Origin: Priestia megaterium
GTDB taxonomy: Bacteria; Bacillota; Bacilli; Bacillales; Bacillaceae_H
Direction: 5' to 3'
NCBI RefSeq assembly: GCF_009497655.1
Contig: NZ_CP023317.1
Coordinates: 3,501,501 to 3,565,500, forward strand
DNA: 64,000 bases
In this document: positions 51,184-59,995 of the stretch, piece after piece
Layout of the letters: each line of letters begins with the position of its first letter
Numbering within the stretch: the stretch's first letter is position 1
Notes under the pieces: generated by a model
Database searches by the model: none
Seen by the model: the letters and a program-made list of their open reading frames with translations, nothing else
Told to the model about the DNA's origin: nothing
Made by a program: the position numbers and the translations under genes

Positions 51184-51693
51184 CTACTTTACTTGGTAAT
51201 AACCTCTGCAAAAAAACGAGTTCTTCGGTTTAATAGCAATTAAAAATGAGTTATAGATATCTGAGCCAGAAATGAATGTATTTATCCAACATACAAATAA
51301 TAGGATGGATCTAATGTTTCCTGATACATAGAACGACGTAATAGCAGGAACTATCGATAATACAAGAAAAGGCAAGCTCATAAAGATCCAATATCTCGTT
51401 TTAGATAGAGTTGCATTTGTATTGAGCCAGAAAAATATTCCGCTAAATGTCAAGCTCACATCACCTTTTTTATATACGACTAAAACGTGCAGACATTCAT
51501 GAATAGCAAAGACAATCATACCCATTATAATAAGATAAAAGAGATTGATGTGAGTAAAGCCTGCTCCAAAGAAATAAGGTATTGATAGAATAATAATCTG
51601 AAGCAAATGTACAAACTTCATATAGTGTTTTCGATACCACGTATTCTGGATAAAAGGTGTCCATTCAGAAAAGTCCATGCTTATTTGTGGCAA
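51184..51693 (-). CDS. DUF3267-type zinc metalloprotease-like membrane protein
   Basis: 169 residues with four helices. MIVFAIHECLHVLVVYKKGD carries an HExxH zinc motif inside the second helix region, as in DUF3267/site-2-protease-like proteins; LTFSGIFFWLNTNATLSKTR follows as in the family. No PDZ domain. Start is uncertain: TTG 51693 is poorly spaced; AAGGAGAGGG farther upstream would fit an in-frame ATT at about 51714. Ends with CRGYYQVK. Substrate unknown. Confidence 0.75.
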   Translation of the reverse strand: MPQISMDFSEWTPFIQNTWYRKHYMKFVHLLQIIILSIPYFFGAGFTHINLFYLIIMGMIVFAIHECLHVLVVYKKGDVSLTFSGIFFWLNTNATLSKTRYWIFMSLPFLVLSIVPAITSFYVSGNIRSILLFVCWINTFISGSDIYNSFLIAIKPKNSFFCRGYYQVK

Positions 51694-51779
51694 GTGACGA
51701 AACCAAATGATAATAGGCGTTCCCTCTCCTTCATGTAAACTTCCGCTAATTTCATTAACATAAAATCTCCTACTCTATA

Positions 51780-52277
51780 TTAAGCTTTATGATTTAAATA
51801 CTGAGTAAGTAAATGAACTGCGCCGTCTTGTTTTTTCTCTACTGCAACCTCTAAAGGTGTTTTACCATCATCTTTTTGTATATCGATATCTGCACCTTTT
51901 TCGATGAGAAGTTTAATCATATTTTCATCTCCTAGCAACGAGGCCTCATGAAGGCTAGTCCATCCACCGCTTTGTTTTGCATTTACATCTGCGCCTTTTG
52001 TAAGCAACAAGTCTACAGCTTGAATTTGCTGATTTGCTACTGCTGCATGAAGAGGCAGGTTTTCATTCGAATTTTTAGCCTTAATATGAATATCCGCCCC
52101 TAGCGACAACAATAACTTAGTGCTATCCACTTGTCCAAAATAACAAGCTAAATGTAAAGGCGTCCATCCATCTGAATTAAAAGCGTTAAGTAAAGATGGC
52201 TCTTTATTTAATAAAACTCTTATCTCTTCGCTTTTCCCATTCACTGCAGCATTTGTTATTTGATCAATATATTCCAC
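51780..52277 (-). CDS. Ankyrin-repeat protein
   Basis: 165 residues, four ankyrin repeats: DGWTPLHLACYFGQVDSTKL (about 36-65), ENLPLHAAVANQQIQAVDLL (72-100), GGWTSLHEASLLGDENMIKL (105-133) and DGKTPLEVAVEKKQDGAVHL (138-160). Cytoplasmic, no signal peptide. Ribosome site AGGGGGATG. Serves protein-protein binding; partner unknown. Confidence 0.92.
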   Translation of the reverse strand: MEYIDQITNAAVNGKSEEIRVLLNKEPSLLNAFNSDGWTPLHLACYFGQVDSTKLLLSLGADIHIKAKNSNENLPLHAAVANQQIQAVDLLLTKGADVNAKQSGGWTSLHEASLLGDENMIKLLIEKGADIDIQKDDGKTPLEVAVEKKQDGAVHLLTQYLNHKA

Positions 52278-52445
52278 TTTACATCCCCCTAATATATAGA
52301 AATACCTTGATTATATTTCCATTTTATCATAGTTTAGTGGATGAACACGATATACAAACTCAGTTATATAAGCAAGAAGGACAATAAGGAATACGATGAT
52401 AAAATTAATAATTATGGTTCCTTTAGTTAAGAATGGAGAGTTGGT

Positions 52446-52898
52446 ATGAAAACGAATAAAACCGGAAAATTAGATAGCCACTGGTATGGAGTAAAGGTTC
52501 TTTATCAGTACTTCATGGTGGATAAACCTAATCCAGAAAACATTGATGAAAACTACGAAGAACATCAGATATTTGAAGAAAGCATTTTATTAATTAACGC
52601 TCCATCATTTGATCAAGCCTATGAAATTGCAGAAAAAAAAGCAAAAGAATGTGAAGACAGCTATACCAACGTTTATGATCAGACTGTAAAGTTCCAATTT
52701 ATTGAGAGTTTAGATGCCTTCCTCTTATGTGAAGAAGAGGAGTTACCAAATGGTACGGAAGTATATTCACGTTTTTTACACGTACCTAAAAAAGAAAGTC
52801 TAGCTAATGTCTTATCTAGGTACTATCCGGAAGTTACAGAGGATGAAACAGACCTGATACGTAAAAACTTCATTTTAAGGAATAGAGATTTTAATTAA
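52446..52898 (+). CDS. DUF4288-family protein
   Basis: 150 residues. SHWYGVKVLYQYFMVDKPNP and the acidic middle EEHQIFEESILLINAPSFDQ match the DUF4288 pattern (WYGVKxLY... EERxxLxxAxSFxEA). Highly acidic, soluble. C-terminal part YYPEVTEDETDLIRKNFILR is an extension. GAGAGTTGGT precedes the ATG. Function of the family unknown; often found near toxin-immunity or phage-related loci, but no such genes are seen here. Confidence 0.75.
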   Translation: MKTNKTGKLDSHWYGVKVLYQYFMVDKPNPENIDENYEEHQIFEESILLINAPSFDQAYEIAEKKAKECEDSYTNVYDQTVKFQFIESLDAFLLCEEEELPNGTEVYSRFLHVPKKESLANVLSRYYPEVTEDETDLIRKNFILRNRDFN

Positions 52899-52976
52899 AA
52901 ATTCATATTAAATATAAAGACAAGATGTATACGATATACGAACTTGATCAACATAATGTACTAACTTAAAACATAA

Positions 52977-53016
52977 GGAAGAGACGCCACTTGCTTTAAA
53001 TGGCGTGTCTTCTTTT
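52977..53016 (-). terminator. Terminator of the YtaF gene
   Basis: GAAGACACGCCA / TGGCGTCTCTTC-type stem with T-run on the minus strand (plus strand TCTTCTTTT). Confidence 0.7.
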
Positions 53017-53596
53017 AAAATATTTGAGTAAAAGCTACAATTAAAATCGTAATCCCGCTTATCAACGTTCCGCATTGACCTAATGTAAAGCTGCCGATTT
53101 GAACATTTGCTGCTTTTTGCCCCACCATTACTCCTAGCCATACCGTTATAAAACTACCAAATGCTGATGTAAGCGAAATAGCTAAAGGTGATAAACCAAG
53201 TAAACCCGCTCCTAGACCGTTTGTAAGTGCATTGGCTGAAAGTGCAACACCTAGCACACTGCTTTCAACCCAGCCAATATATCGTACGTTTTCTTGACCA
53301 CTACTATCTAGTTCATCAATTCCATTATTTTTTTGGGAACCAACTAATAAAATAATTCGAATTCCAATTAGCGTTAATAATACGACGGCTACAATAACAT
53401 GGAACACTCCCGGTAAGATTGTTGAAATCCACCTGCCAAACATAATTCCCACCATGCTAAAGAGGAAACAAATAGCTGCTATTAGTAAATTCGAAAGCCA
53501 TTTGATCCTGATTTTTCGTACTCCATAAGATATTCCTACACCAAAGTTATCTATACTTGATGATAGGGCAAAACCTAAAATGAATAACCATTCCAT
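53015..53596 (-). CDS. ytaF: Sporulation membrane protein YtaF (MntP-like)
   Basis: 193 residues from ATG 53596, which follows AAAGGAGAATAC. Six helices in two halves: LFILGFALSSSIDNFGVGIS, SYGVRKIRIKWLSNLLIA, and later WVESSVLGVALSANALTNGL, GAGLLGLSPLAISLTSAFGS. The SSSIDNFGVGISYG and LSANALTNGLGAG repeats carry the paired Asp/Asn of the MntP/YtaF fold. B. subtilis YtaF is a sporulation-expressed protein. Divergent from the Xre-DUF1232 gene. Confidence 0.87.
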   Translation of the reverse strand: MEWLFILGFALSSSIDNFGVGISYGVRKIRIKWLSNLLIAAICFLFSMVGIMFGRWISTILPGVFHVIVAVVLLTLIGIRIILLVGSQKNNGIDELDSSGQENVRYIGWVESSVLGVALSANALTNGLGAGLLGLSPLAISLTSAFGSFITVWLGVMVGQKAANVQIGSFTLGQCGTLISGITILIVAFTQIF

Positions 53597-53715
53597 TTTG
53601 TATTCTCCTTTTGATGATAATATTGAGGAAATTTGCTTACTTGTTGCATATATTGTTGATAAACCTTCAATAAAATGAGTACTGCGCGTTGAAAAATATA
53701 AAGAGGTGAATCGCA

Positions 53716-54357
53716 ATGTCTAACATCCAAAATGAACAAAGCCTTGGTCTGTTATTACGGTCTTTATTAAAGGAAAATGCTTTATCTATGCGGAAACTAA
53801 GCTCACTTACGGGGATTGATACGGCAACTATTTCACGGATTATAAATGGAAAGCAGCAAGCAAATCTACATCATTTAAAGCAATTTGCACACTATTTAAA
53901 TACGCCTCTTGAAGCATTGATTGATCCTGCTGAAGCTGCTTCAAACCATACAGAAAATGAACTAGAAACAGGCATTCATTACTCCATCGATAAAATTCAA
54001 GAAATACTTAAATTTTTTAATATAGCAGATACCAACTTTACGATTGAACGTGTAAAACAAGAACTAACAAAATATAAGCAATATGCACAGACAGACGAAG
54101 GACACAGCATGATCATAAATAACTTTCAATCCAAAATAGAGCAAGTAGGAAGCGTTGGTACTTTCATCGACCAATTAAAGCAAATGTATCTTGAATATTG
54201 TAGCGAAGAAACCTCAGCCGCCAAGCGCTCTATATTGGGAAGTGCGCTATTGTATTTTATTTTGCCTACCGATATTATTCCAGACTACGTCTTTCCAATC
54301 GGTTATTTAGACGATGCAATAGCTGTACAACTAGTGATGAATCAACTTACGGAATAA
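53716..54357 (+). CDS. Xre HTH fused to DUF1232 (YkvA-type) domain
   Basis: 213 residues. Residues 8-65 form an Xre domain (LGLLLRSLLKENALSMRKLS, GIDTATISRIINGKQQANLH). A helical linker follows, and residues about 165-210 are DUF1232: RSILGSALLYFILPTDIIPD, YVFPIGYLDDAIAVQLVMNQ. The motif ILPxDxIPDxxPxxGxLDDA is diagnostic and forms a hydrophobic hairpin that can insert in membranes. A DNA-binding domain joined to a membrane-hairpin domain suggests a membrane-linked regulator. Ribosome site AGAGGTGAATC. Divergent from ytaF, which it may regulate. Confidence 0.88.
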   Translation: MSNIQNEQSLGLLLRSLLKENALSMRKLSSLTGIDTATISRIINGKQQANLHHLKQFAHYLNTPLEALIDPAEAASNHTENELETGIHYSIDKIQEILKFFNIADTNFTIERVKQELTKYKQYAQTDEGHSMIINNFQSKIEQVGSVGTFIDQLKQMYLEYCSEETSAAKRSILGSALLYFILPTDIIPDYVFPIGYLDDAIAVQLVMNQLTE

Positions 54358-54400
54358 AAACTGAGTTTTATTAAGGGAACTGAACGCGGCATTCCGCTAT

Positions 54401-54673
54401 TTATTGTGAAAATGGAACTTTTTCTGAACCATGACGATGAGCAGGTAAATACTCTATTGCCTTCTTTAATTTAGATAATTCCTTTGGCACAATCTTTTTA
54501 ATAATTTTTTCTTTTTTACATGGCTCGCATGACTCATGGTTGCATCTATGTGCACACATACCTAAAGGGATTTTCTCTCCTACAAATGGATCTATATAGA
54601 CTCCATTTTCAAATAACTTACTCTTAATAAGATGTTCATTTTGCAATCTGCAGCAATTAACACAATAGTACAT
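54401..54673 (-). CDS. Cysteine-rich small protein (90 aa)
   Basis: Contains CVNCC near the N-terminus (residues 4-8) and CAHRCNHESCEPC in the middle (residues 40-52), the spacing of a zinc-binding module, then a basic region (KKEKIIKKIVPKELSKLKKA). Could be a zinc-ribbon DNA/RNA-binding or metal-handling protein. AAAGAGAGTG precedes the ATG. No family recognised. Confidence 0.65.
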   Translation of the reverse strand: MYYCVNCCRLQNEHLIKSKLFENGVYIDPFVGEKIPLGMCAHRCNHESCEPCKKEKIIKKIVPKELSKLKKAIEYLPAHRHGSEKVPFSQ

Positions 54674-54862
54674 TTGTTTTCACTCTCTTTCTTATACTTG
54701 ATTTTGAAACATCTTATGAGAACTCATCAACAGAAGTGCTTGTTCCTACATGAAAAGTTGAAAAAATCTCAACAGGCGTTGATGAATACTCAACACACGT
54801 TACTTACAAACATATAGTTTAATCATGACATCACTACGAGTGTCATAATTTGAGGAGAGATA

Positions 54863-55207
54863 ATGATGAAAGCAAGAGGAATTGCTAACGCTTTAATCGG
54901 TATTTGGTTTGTTATGGCCCCGTGGATGCTTGGGTTTTCATACGATGCAGGGGCTACGTCAGCAAGTATTGTATTTGGAACCCTTCAAGTGATTATGTCT
55001 TTTTGGGGAGTTACTAAACCCGGATGGAATTCATGGCAAAATTGGATTTCGCTCATTACCGGATTATGGTTTATTCTTTTTCCCTTTATTTATTCATTAA
55101 CAGACGGTGTGTTTTGGTCTAGCGTCATACTTGGGTTAATGACCGTATTACTTAGTTTATGGAGCTTGAACTCTAAAGCAAGATTAAAATTAAAAGCTGT
55201 AAGTTAA
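54863..55207 (+). CDS. SPW-repeat membrane protein
   Basis: 114 residues (or 113 from the second ATG, better spaced from GAGGAGAG). Four helices in two repeats: IANALIGIWFVMAPWMLGFS and WISLITGLWFILFPFIYSL; the W-x(6)-P-W/F pattern is the SPW repeat. Role unknown; such proteins occur in many bacteria and archaea as short membrane proteins. Closed by a strong hairpin. Confidence 0.88.
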   Translation: MMKARGIANALIGIWFVMAPWMLGFSYDAGATSASIVFGTLQVIMSFWGVTKPGWNSWQNWISLITGLWFILFPFIYSLTDGVFWSSVILGLMTVLLSLWSLNSKARLKLKAVS

Positions 55208-55287
55208 AAAGCGAATAATATTCCAGTGTTTGCTTAAACTACTCAAGATACCGCAACGTATCGACTATGTGAGAAATAATTCTCCTA

Positions 55288-55326
55288 GCAGAAAAGCTCC
55301 CTACGGAAATAGGGAGCTTTTTCTGC
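55288..55326 (+). terminator. Terminator of the SPW gene
   Basis: GCAGAAAAGCTCCCTA / TAGGGAGCTTTTTCTGC stem. Confidence 0.85.
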
Positions 55327-55394
55327 TTTTTATGTAAGGACGGTACATATTTATTTAGTCAACGTAATGTAGTTGATAGAAAGCTATAAAGTAG

Positions 55395-55426
55395 CAAAGG
55401 TAGATCACATTTGCGATCTACCTTTG
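55395..55426 (-). terminator. Terminator of the AraC-type gene
   Basis: CAAAGGTAGATC / GATCTACCTTTG, perfect 12-bp stem downstream of the stop at 55448. Confidence 0.75.
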
Positions 55427-55447
55427 CTCTCCATTACGGAGTCATCA

Positions 55448-56320
55448 TTACTTTTTTAACACGGGTATCCATATTTCACTTTTAAAGGTTGGCGACGTTA
55501 CATTTTTATGTTCATTCCATAAGATTTCCGGTCCTTCTACTTGTTCATAAGTTGAGGCCGGAAACCATTCTGAATAAATTCGTCCCCATACATCTTGTAA
55601 TGTGTCAGGAAATGGTCCGACTGCTTCGAATACAGCCCATGTTCCAGCTGGCACTTCAAGTTGTACTAAATGATCGGGACAATCCTTAGTTGTGGCTACA
55701 CCGATATAATGGTCCAGCTGCCCTTTTTCCTCCATTCTCCCTTCAGAAAAGTTCACAGATGCACTAAGCAAACCTAATGGTGTAACATTAGAAAGTTCTT
55801 TTAATTCACGTATTGTTTCATCGTTCAAGCTTTCCCACATAGCAGCAATCTTTGGATTGACTCCATGAAAGATTATTGGAACTCTTTCTTTAATACCGAC
55901 TATATGAAAGGCCTCTTTTTCCTCAATTCGATAATTCATTTCATTTCCTCCTTTAATTGATAACTGAAAGGTCATTTTTGGAAATGCTTTAAGTGAACTC
56001 CCATTTTTTTTAGCTTCCGAAGGAGTTATACCGTGTAGATTTTGAAAAGCCCTTGTAAACGAATCGGGTGAGCTGTAATTGTACTTGATCGCAACATCAA
56101 TGACTTTGATGTTACTATCTTTAAGTTCAAATGCTGCAAGTGTAAGTCGTCTTCGGCGAATATATTCTGATAAAGTAATACCTGCAAGAAAAGAAAACAT
56201 TCTTTTAAAGTGATACTCAGAGCAAAGAGCCAGTCTTGCTACTTCTCTAAAATCGATATCATTGGTTAAATTCTCCTCAATATAGTCTAAAGCTCTATTC
56301 ATATTTCTAAGCAAATCCAT
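55448..56320 (-). CDS. AraC-family regulator with GyrI-like effector domain
   Basis: 290 residues. Residues 1-105 are the double AraC helix-turn-helix ([60 protein letters not shown]). Residues 125-288 are a GyrI-like/BmrR-type effector-binding domain ([50 protein letters not shown]). This design senses hydrophobic or drug-like ligands. B. subtilis YdeE/YdeC-type homologues have the same order. AGGGAGGTC precedes the start. No transporter adjoins it. Confidence 0.93.
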   Translation of the reverse strand: MDLLRNMNRALDYIEENLTNDIDFREVARLALCSEYHFKRMFSFLAGITLSEYIRRRRLTLAAFELKDSNIKVIDVAIKYNYSSPDSFTRAFQNLHGITPSEAKKNGSSLKAFPKMTFQLSIKGGNEMNYRIEEKEAFHIVGIKERVPIIFHGVNPKIAAMWESLNDETIRELKELSNVTPLGLLSASVNFSEGRMEEKGQLDHYIGVATTKDCPDHLVQLEVPAGTWAVFEAVGPFPDTLQDVWGRIYSEWFPASTYEQVEGPEILWNEHKNVTSPTFKSEIWIPVLKK

Positions 56321-56482
56321 TTATATGACCTCCCTTATTATCAGAATAGCAGGATTTGAATAGACCTATCCGACATTTCATGCACAGTTATGCAGGCTTT
56401 TTTCTTCTGTTCATAAGTTTTCACAAACTTAAACAAGCTATTCAAAATGCAATTTTAGTTAACATAATAACTTTCGAAAACA

Positions 56483-56520
56483 ACCAATAAAGAGCCTTAA
56501 AGTATAAGGCTCTTTATTGG
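56483..56520. terminator. Terminator
   Basis: CCAATAAAGAGCCTTA / TAAGGCTCTTTATTGG, perfect 16-bp stem; serves the MEDS gene on the minus strand. Confidence 0.8.
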
Positions 56521-56569
56521 TTCTCTATTCACCTGTGTTTTTATGAGCAAATCCCAACCAAAATAGCAA

Positions 56570-57139
56570 TTACACTGCATCTGTCATTACATATAAATGG
56601 GATGGCGCAATTTTATTTTCTAAAATTACGTATGGATGGCATTTCATTAAAGCGAGCTTAAGAACTTCTGGTACTCTCTCTTCATCATAAGCGCATACTA
56701 AATACAATCCGCCTTTATTTACTAATTTATCGGCTTCATTTTCAAACTCTTCTAGAATAGGTATAATTCCTTCTTGCTGTCCCCATTCTACATGAGCCCA
56801 TATTTGAAAAGATGTATTGTTTTTATAGAAAGGATCTAAGTGTCTAGAAAGGTGTTCAAAGATTATGGCAGGCTGAAAACTTCCACTTGAACAGTAATAA
56901 TCAAAATTATTAATAGTATGTATATAGGTTAATTGATCTTTAGTTAGAATTCCCTCTAATTTTTCAAAAATTAATGGAATTAATCTTTCACTTTCTATAA
57001 CTAAAGTATGTCTCTTCTGTTCAATACCCGAAACAATATAAGACACAAGATTGTCTAAGTAACTTTTCATATCGTCAATGTTGTAGTAAATATGAACGCT
57101 TTCATTATTCTGTATTAATTGAGCAAACTGATTTTTCAA
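56570..57139 (-). CDS. MEDS-domain protein (DcmR-like sensory domain), stand-alone
   Basis: 189 residues covering one MEDS domain: HIYYNIDDMKSYLDNLVSYI, VSGIEQKRHTLVIESERLIP, NNFDYYCSSGSFQPAIIFEH, IWAHVEWGQQEGIIPILEEF, GGLYLVCAYDEERVPEVLKL and KCHPYVIL. The domain (KaiC/RecA-like fold without a P-loop) is usually attached to histidine kinases or regulators; here it is alone. HPY...L near the end is typical. Likely a sensor or adaptor. No partner gene adjoins. Confidence 0.8.
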   Translation of the reverse strand: MKNQFAQLIQNNESVHIYYNIDDMKSYLDNLVSYIVSGIEQKRHTLVIESERLIPLIFEKLEGILTKDQLTYIHTINNFDYYCSSGSFQPAIIFEHLSRHLDPFYKNNTSFQIWAHVEWGQQEGIIPILEEFENEADKLVNKGGLYLVCAYDEERVPEVLKLALMKCHPYVILENKIAPSHLYVMTDAV

Positions 57140-57400
57140 ATATGTACGCTCCCTTATATAAAATCAACCTAAATTTTAAGCCTCTTGAAATAGTAATTTG
57201 TTTATCTGTTAGAAAGATTCTACGCTTTGCGTTCCTGCATGTCAAAATTGGATGTTCTTCCCTTTGTTTTGGGGTGGACAGCTGTTTTTAGAACAGTGTA
57301 TCTATATTGATTGCAAACGTTTGCGACAATTATTCTAGCAGCTTGACTAAAGGATACTATACCCTTTTCAAATACGATTAAAACCTAACAAGAAGTAATT

Positions 57401-57660
57401 ATGGAATTAAACTTAAAAGAGAAGCTCCAACGTTTCTTCTATATTCACTTATGTCCTCTCAAAACCTTCAATTAAAAGAGTTAGAAAAAGACGGGATTGT
57501 TCACCGTGAAATCTATAAAGAAATCCCCCCAAAAGTAGAGTACTCCCTAACCGAATTCGGAAGATCTCTCGAACCAATCATTTTACTTATGAAAGACTGG
57601 GGAGAAACGCATAAGAACAGAATTATTAATGCGAGAGCAATGAAAAAAGAAGAAATTTAA
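57401..57660 (+). pseudogene. Degraded HxlR-family regulator gene
   Basis: The last ~50 residues are a clear HxlR ending: QLKELEKDGIVHREIYKEIP, PKVEYSLTEFGRSLEPIILL. The preceding recognition region is scrambled by a frameshift and deletion (frame one reads LKEKLQRFFYIHLCPLKTFN then stops near 57475), and the N-terminal third is absent. Not expected to produce a functional regulator. Confidence 0.7.
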
Positions 57661-57739
57661 ATATAAATTATATTTATTAATAGATTCGTGTACTTTAGAT
57701 ATAGCCTATACACGAGTAGTTACTGTAATGTAATAAGCT

Positions 57740-57776
57740 AAAAAAGTGCTTGGATAATGTTTATCCAAGCACTTTT
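57740..57776. terminator. Bidirectional terminator
   Basis: AAAAGTGCTTGGATAA / TTATCCAAGCACTTTT with 4-nt loop. Confidence 0.87.
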
Positions 57777-57784
57777 GAAATTAA

Positions 57785-57970
57785 TTATGTATGACTTTTC
57801 TTTTTAATTTGTACACCTGTATAAATAGAATTACCTATTAATATTGCGGTTCCTAAAAGCCATCCCACCGTAGGAGAGTACTCAAATACATTTTTCAAAG
57901 CCATCCCTAAAGAAATAGCTGCCATTCCTAACATTAATAAAAGGACAGTAATGCCTTGCTGTCTTTGCAT
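57785..57970 (-). CDS. Small two-helix membrane protein (61 aa)
   Basis: ATG 57970 follows GAGGTGG; an ATG three codons earlier overlaps that site. MQRQQGITVLLLMLGMAAIS and VGWLLGTAILIGNSIYTGVQ are two helices, with a basic tail KKKSHT. It lies 30 bp after the second microprotein gene, the same order as at 50.7-51.0 kb. Confidence 0.6.
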   Translation of the reverse strand: MQRQQGITVLLLMLGMAAISLGMALKNVFEYSPTVGWLLGTAILIGNSIYTGVQIKKKSHT

Positions 57971-58000
57971 ATATACCACCTCAGATGCTTTTTCTTCTAA

Positions 58001-58084
58001 TCATTGTTTCCTCGGCTGCTCTTTTTTCCCTACAATCCAAGCTAAAGATAAAATTGAAACAGTTACAACTACTGCCGTCAACAT
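58001..58084 (-). CDS. Membrane microprotein (27 aa), copy 2
   Basis: Hand-found. MLTAVVVTVSILSLAWIVGK KEQPRKQ: one helix and a basic tail. Aligns with the 25-aa copy at 50931-51008 over most of its length and shares its leader. ATG five to eight nt after AGAGGTGGATATAG. Confidence 0.55.
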   Translation of the reverse strand: MLTAVVVTVSILSLAWIVGKKEQPRKQ

Positions 58085-58086
58085 CC

Positions 58087-58126
58087 CTATATCCACCTCT
58101 TCTTCCTTATAATTACATTGTAACAT
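58087..58126 (-). promoter_or_regulatory. Conserved 40-bp leader of microprotein copy 2
   Basis: 38 of 40 bases match 51011-51050, a higher identity than the coding parts show, indicating a shared promoter or RNA leader under selection, or recent duplication. Confidence 0.6.
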
Positions 58127-58201
58127 ACCTATCATAATTAGACTTAGTTAACTTAAAATATGTTGTTGGTACAAAGAAAAAAACCATATTTCTAGGGCTT
58201 T

Positions 58202-58984
58202 TCATTTTAATACATATAGAGCGTAACTCTCTTCATTAGAAAATCCAAGTTTACTAGCTAATACTTTTGACGCTTCATTATTATTATCGCAATCCCAAGC
58301 AGGCATAACGTTCTTTTCTAAACACTTTTTTATAAACTCTTGACCTACTATCTTTCCCAGTCCCCGTCCTCTATAGCTAGGATTAGTCACAATATCGATT
58401 TCAGCTATTGTTCCACTATGAAAGATCGACACACATTCAGCGACAATATTTTCTTTATGGATAACACAAACGCCTAATCCATTTTTCAGAAAATGACTTT
58501 CTGATCCCCAGTAATCCACTATATATGATTCATTCAAATTCTTACTTTTTCTTAAAGCGTCGGAGTTAAAATCTTTTAACTCATAAAGATCGGGAAGATT
58601 ATACTTAGAAGGAACTTTTGAAGCAACAAATCTATACTTAGAACGCATCATTTTCTTTACGTACGGTTCGAAAGTCTCGTCAAAAAAAGCCTCCCAGTCG
58701 GTCGATGGAGTAAAAACAGTAAAACGTTTTTCCTTACCATAAACATTCTCAACGAAGTAACGATAGAGAGATTTATTAAACACCCCATCATTTCCTTTAC
58801 CAAATACATAATAGTCACCTGCAGGTATTCTAAGAAATCCTGACGTTGGCCTCATACGATCATTTACATACACAGATCCTTCAATAACATGATTAACGAC
58901 AGAAAAAGCAAATGTAGGAGTCTTAAATGATGCTTTTAAAATGTTATGTATCTTATCATAATCTTTTGGTTCTAAATAATACAT
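58202..58984 (-). CDS. GNAT-family acetyltransferase (two-domain type)
   Basis: 260 residues. C-terminal half is the acetyl-CoA-binding GNAT fold: IDIVTNPSYRGRGLGKIVGQ, EFIKKCLEKNVMPAWDCDNN, NEASKVLASKLGFSNEESYA. The N-terminal half (YYVFGKGNDGVFNKSLYRYF, WEAFFDETFEPYVKKMMRSK) is typical of the larger 'GNAT acetyltransferase' family with a WDC-x-NxxS/A motif. Substrate unknown. GAGGAGTAG precedes the ATG. Confidence 0.9.
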   Translation of the reverse strand: MYYLEPKDYDKIHNILKASFKTPTFAFSVVNHVIEGSVYVNDRMRPTSGFLRIPAGDYYVFGKGNDGVFNKSLYRYFVENVYGKEKRFTVFTPSTDWEAFFDETFEPYVKKMMRSKYRFVASKVPSKYNLPDLYELKDFNSDALRKSKNLNESYIVDYWGSESHFLKNGLGVCVIHKENIVAECVSIFHSGTIAEIDIVTNPSYRGRGLGKIVGQEFIKKCLEKNVMPAWDCDNNNEASKVLASKLGFSNEESYALYVLK

Positions 58985-59133
58985 TTTATCTACTCCTCCT
59001 TAACAAAGTATATGTTTATATATGTGTTAATTAATACCACACAAGACTATTTTACTGTAAACTGAATACTACAGATTTAACAATATCTAATTTATAAAAA
59101 TATCGTACATCAACATGTTAGCAGGAGGAACTT

Positions 59134-59565
59134 ATGATATCGCTTCATAGAATTTTAAAATTGCGTGATTTAGAAATCTTCCATGTATCAAGAAATGGAA
59201 GAATTATTTCTTATGTAGTTATTGAAGACACTCGAAATCCATTTACAGAAGAAGATAAAAAACTAGATCCATTATGTTATATGGATGCAGAAGATATTGA
59301 CGCGATTTTAAACGTTTTTAGGATTTCGATCATTAATGATGAAAAATTAAACGAAGAAGATTCAGACCTTATAACATCGTTCTTTTCAGACTTTGTTAAT
59401 AATACAAATTTAACAAACTTTATTATTAAGGAATACATTCAAGAAGATTTGTATGATCATGAAGTTAATCTAAAATTCTTCAATAAAATGTTAAAGAATA
59501 TAGGTTCAAATTATAGTATTGAAGAATTTGATGAAATCAACTGGATTTATTTATCTCAGGATTAA
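59134..59565 (+). CDS. Acidic soluble protein of unknown function (143 aa)
   Basis: ATG behind AGGAGGAAC. No signal or membrane segment. Begins ISLHRILKLRDLEIFHVSRN with a strand-rich part (GRIISYVVIEDTRNPF), then acidic helices (YMDAEDIDAILNVFRISIIN, NTNLTNFIIKEYIQEDLYDH). The size and acidity are those of immunity- or adaptor-type proteins, but no family is recognised. Confidence 0.6.
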   Translation: MISLHRILKLRDLEIFHVSRNGRIISYVVIEDTRNPFTEEDKKLDPLCYMDAEDIDAILNVFRISIINDEKLNEEDSDLITSFFSDFVNNTNLTNFIIKEYIQEDLYDHEVNLKFFNKMLKNIGSNYSIEEFDEINWIYLSQD

Positions 59566-59849
59566 AATATAAACTGTGTACACAACCATTCTCTTAGGCA
59601 CACAGCAAAAAAGAGAACCCTTAGGGAAGTAAGAGTTCTGAAAAAGTCACTTTTATAGAATATGCAGCTTTTTATACATCCTTCATTTAGTTGGTTTTTC
59701 ATTAGGAGGACCAATTAAATCGATGAATTAAAAGTGCACCTCTTATTCATATGTTAGAACACATCAAAAGTATTATTTATATTTTAAAATATGTTATAGT
59801 TTAATTCCAATAATCGTTCATACTTGAATACGTGTGAATGAACCCTTAT

Positions 59850-59888
59850 AAAAAGCAGCCTCGCTTGCCAATGCCGAGGCTGCTTTTT
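59850..59888 (+). terminator. Terminator
   Basis: AAAAGCAGCCTCG / CGAGGCTGCTTTTT stem; about 290 bp past the nearest plus-strand gene, so it may belong to an unannotated transcript. Confidence 0.75.
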
Positions 59889-59995
59889 CTTATTTCTTAA
59901 GGACTTTTGTCTTAAAAATGGATGTATGTCCTGTGAACAAATACTTAGAAATCACATATTATAGTGTATCTTCTAATTGAAGGAGGTATGCAATT

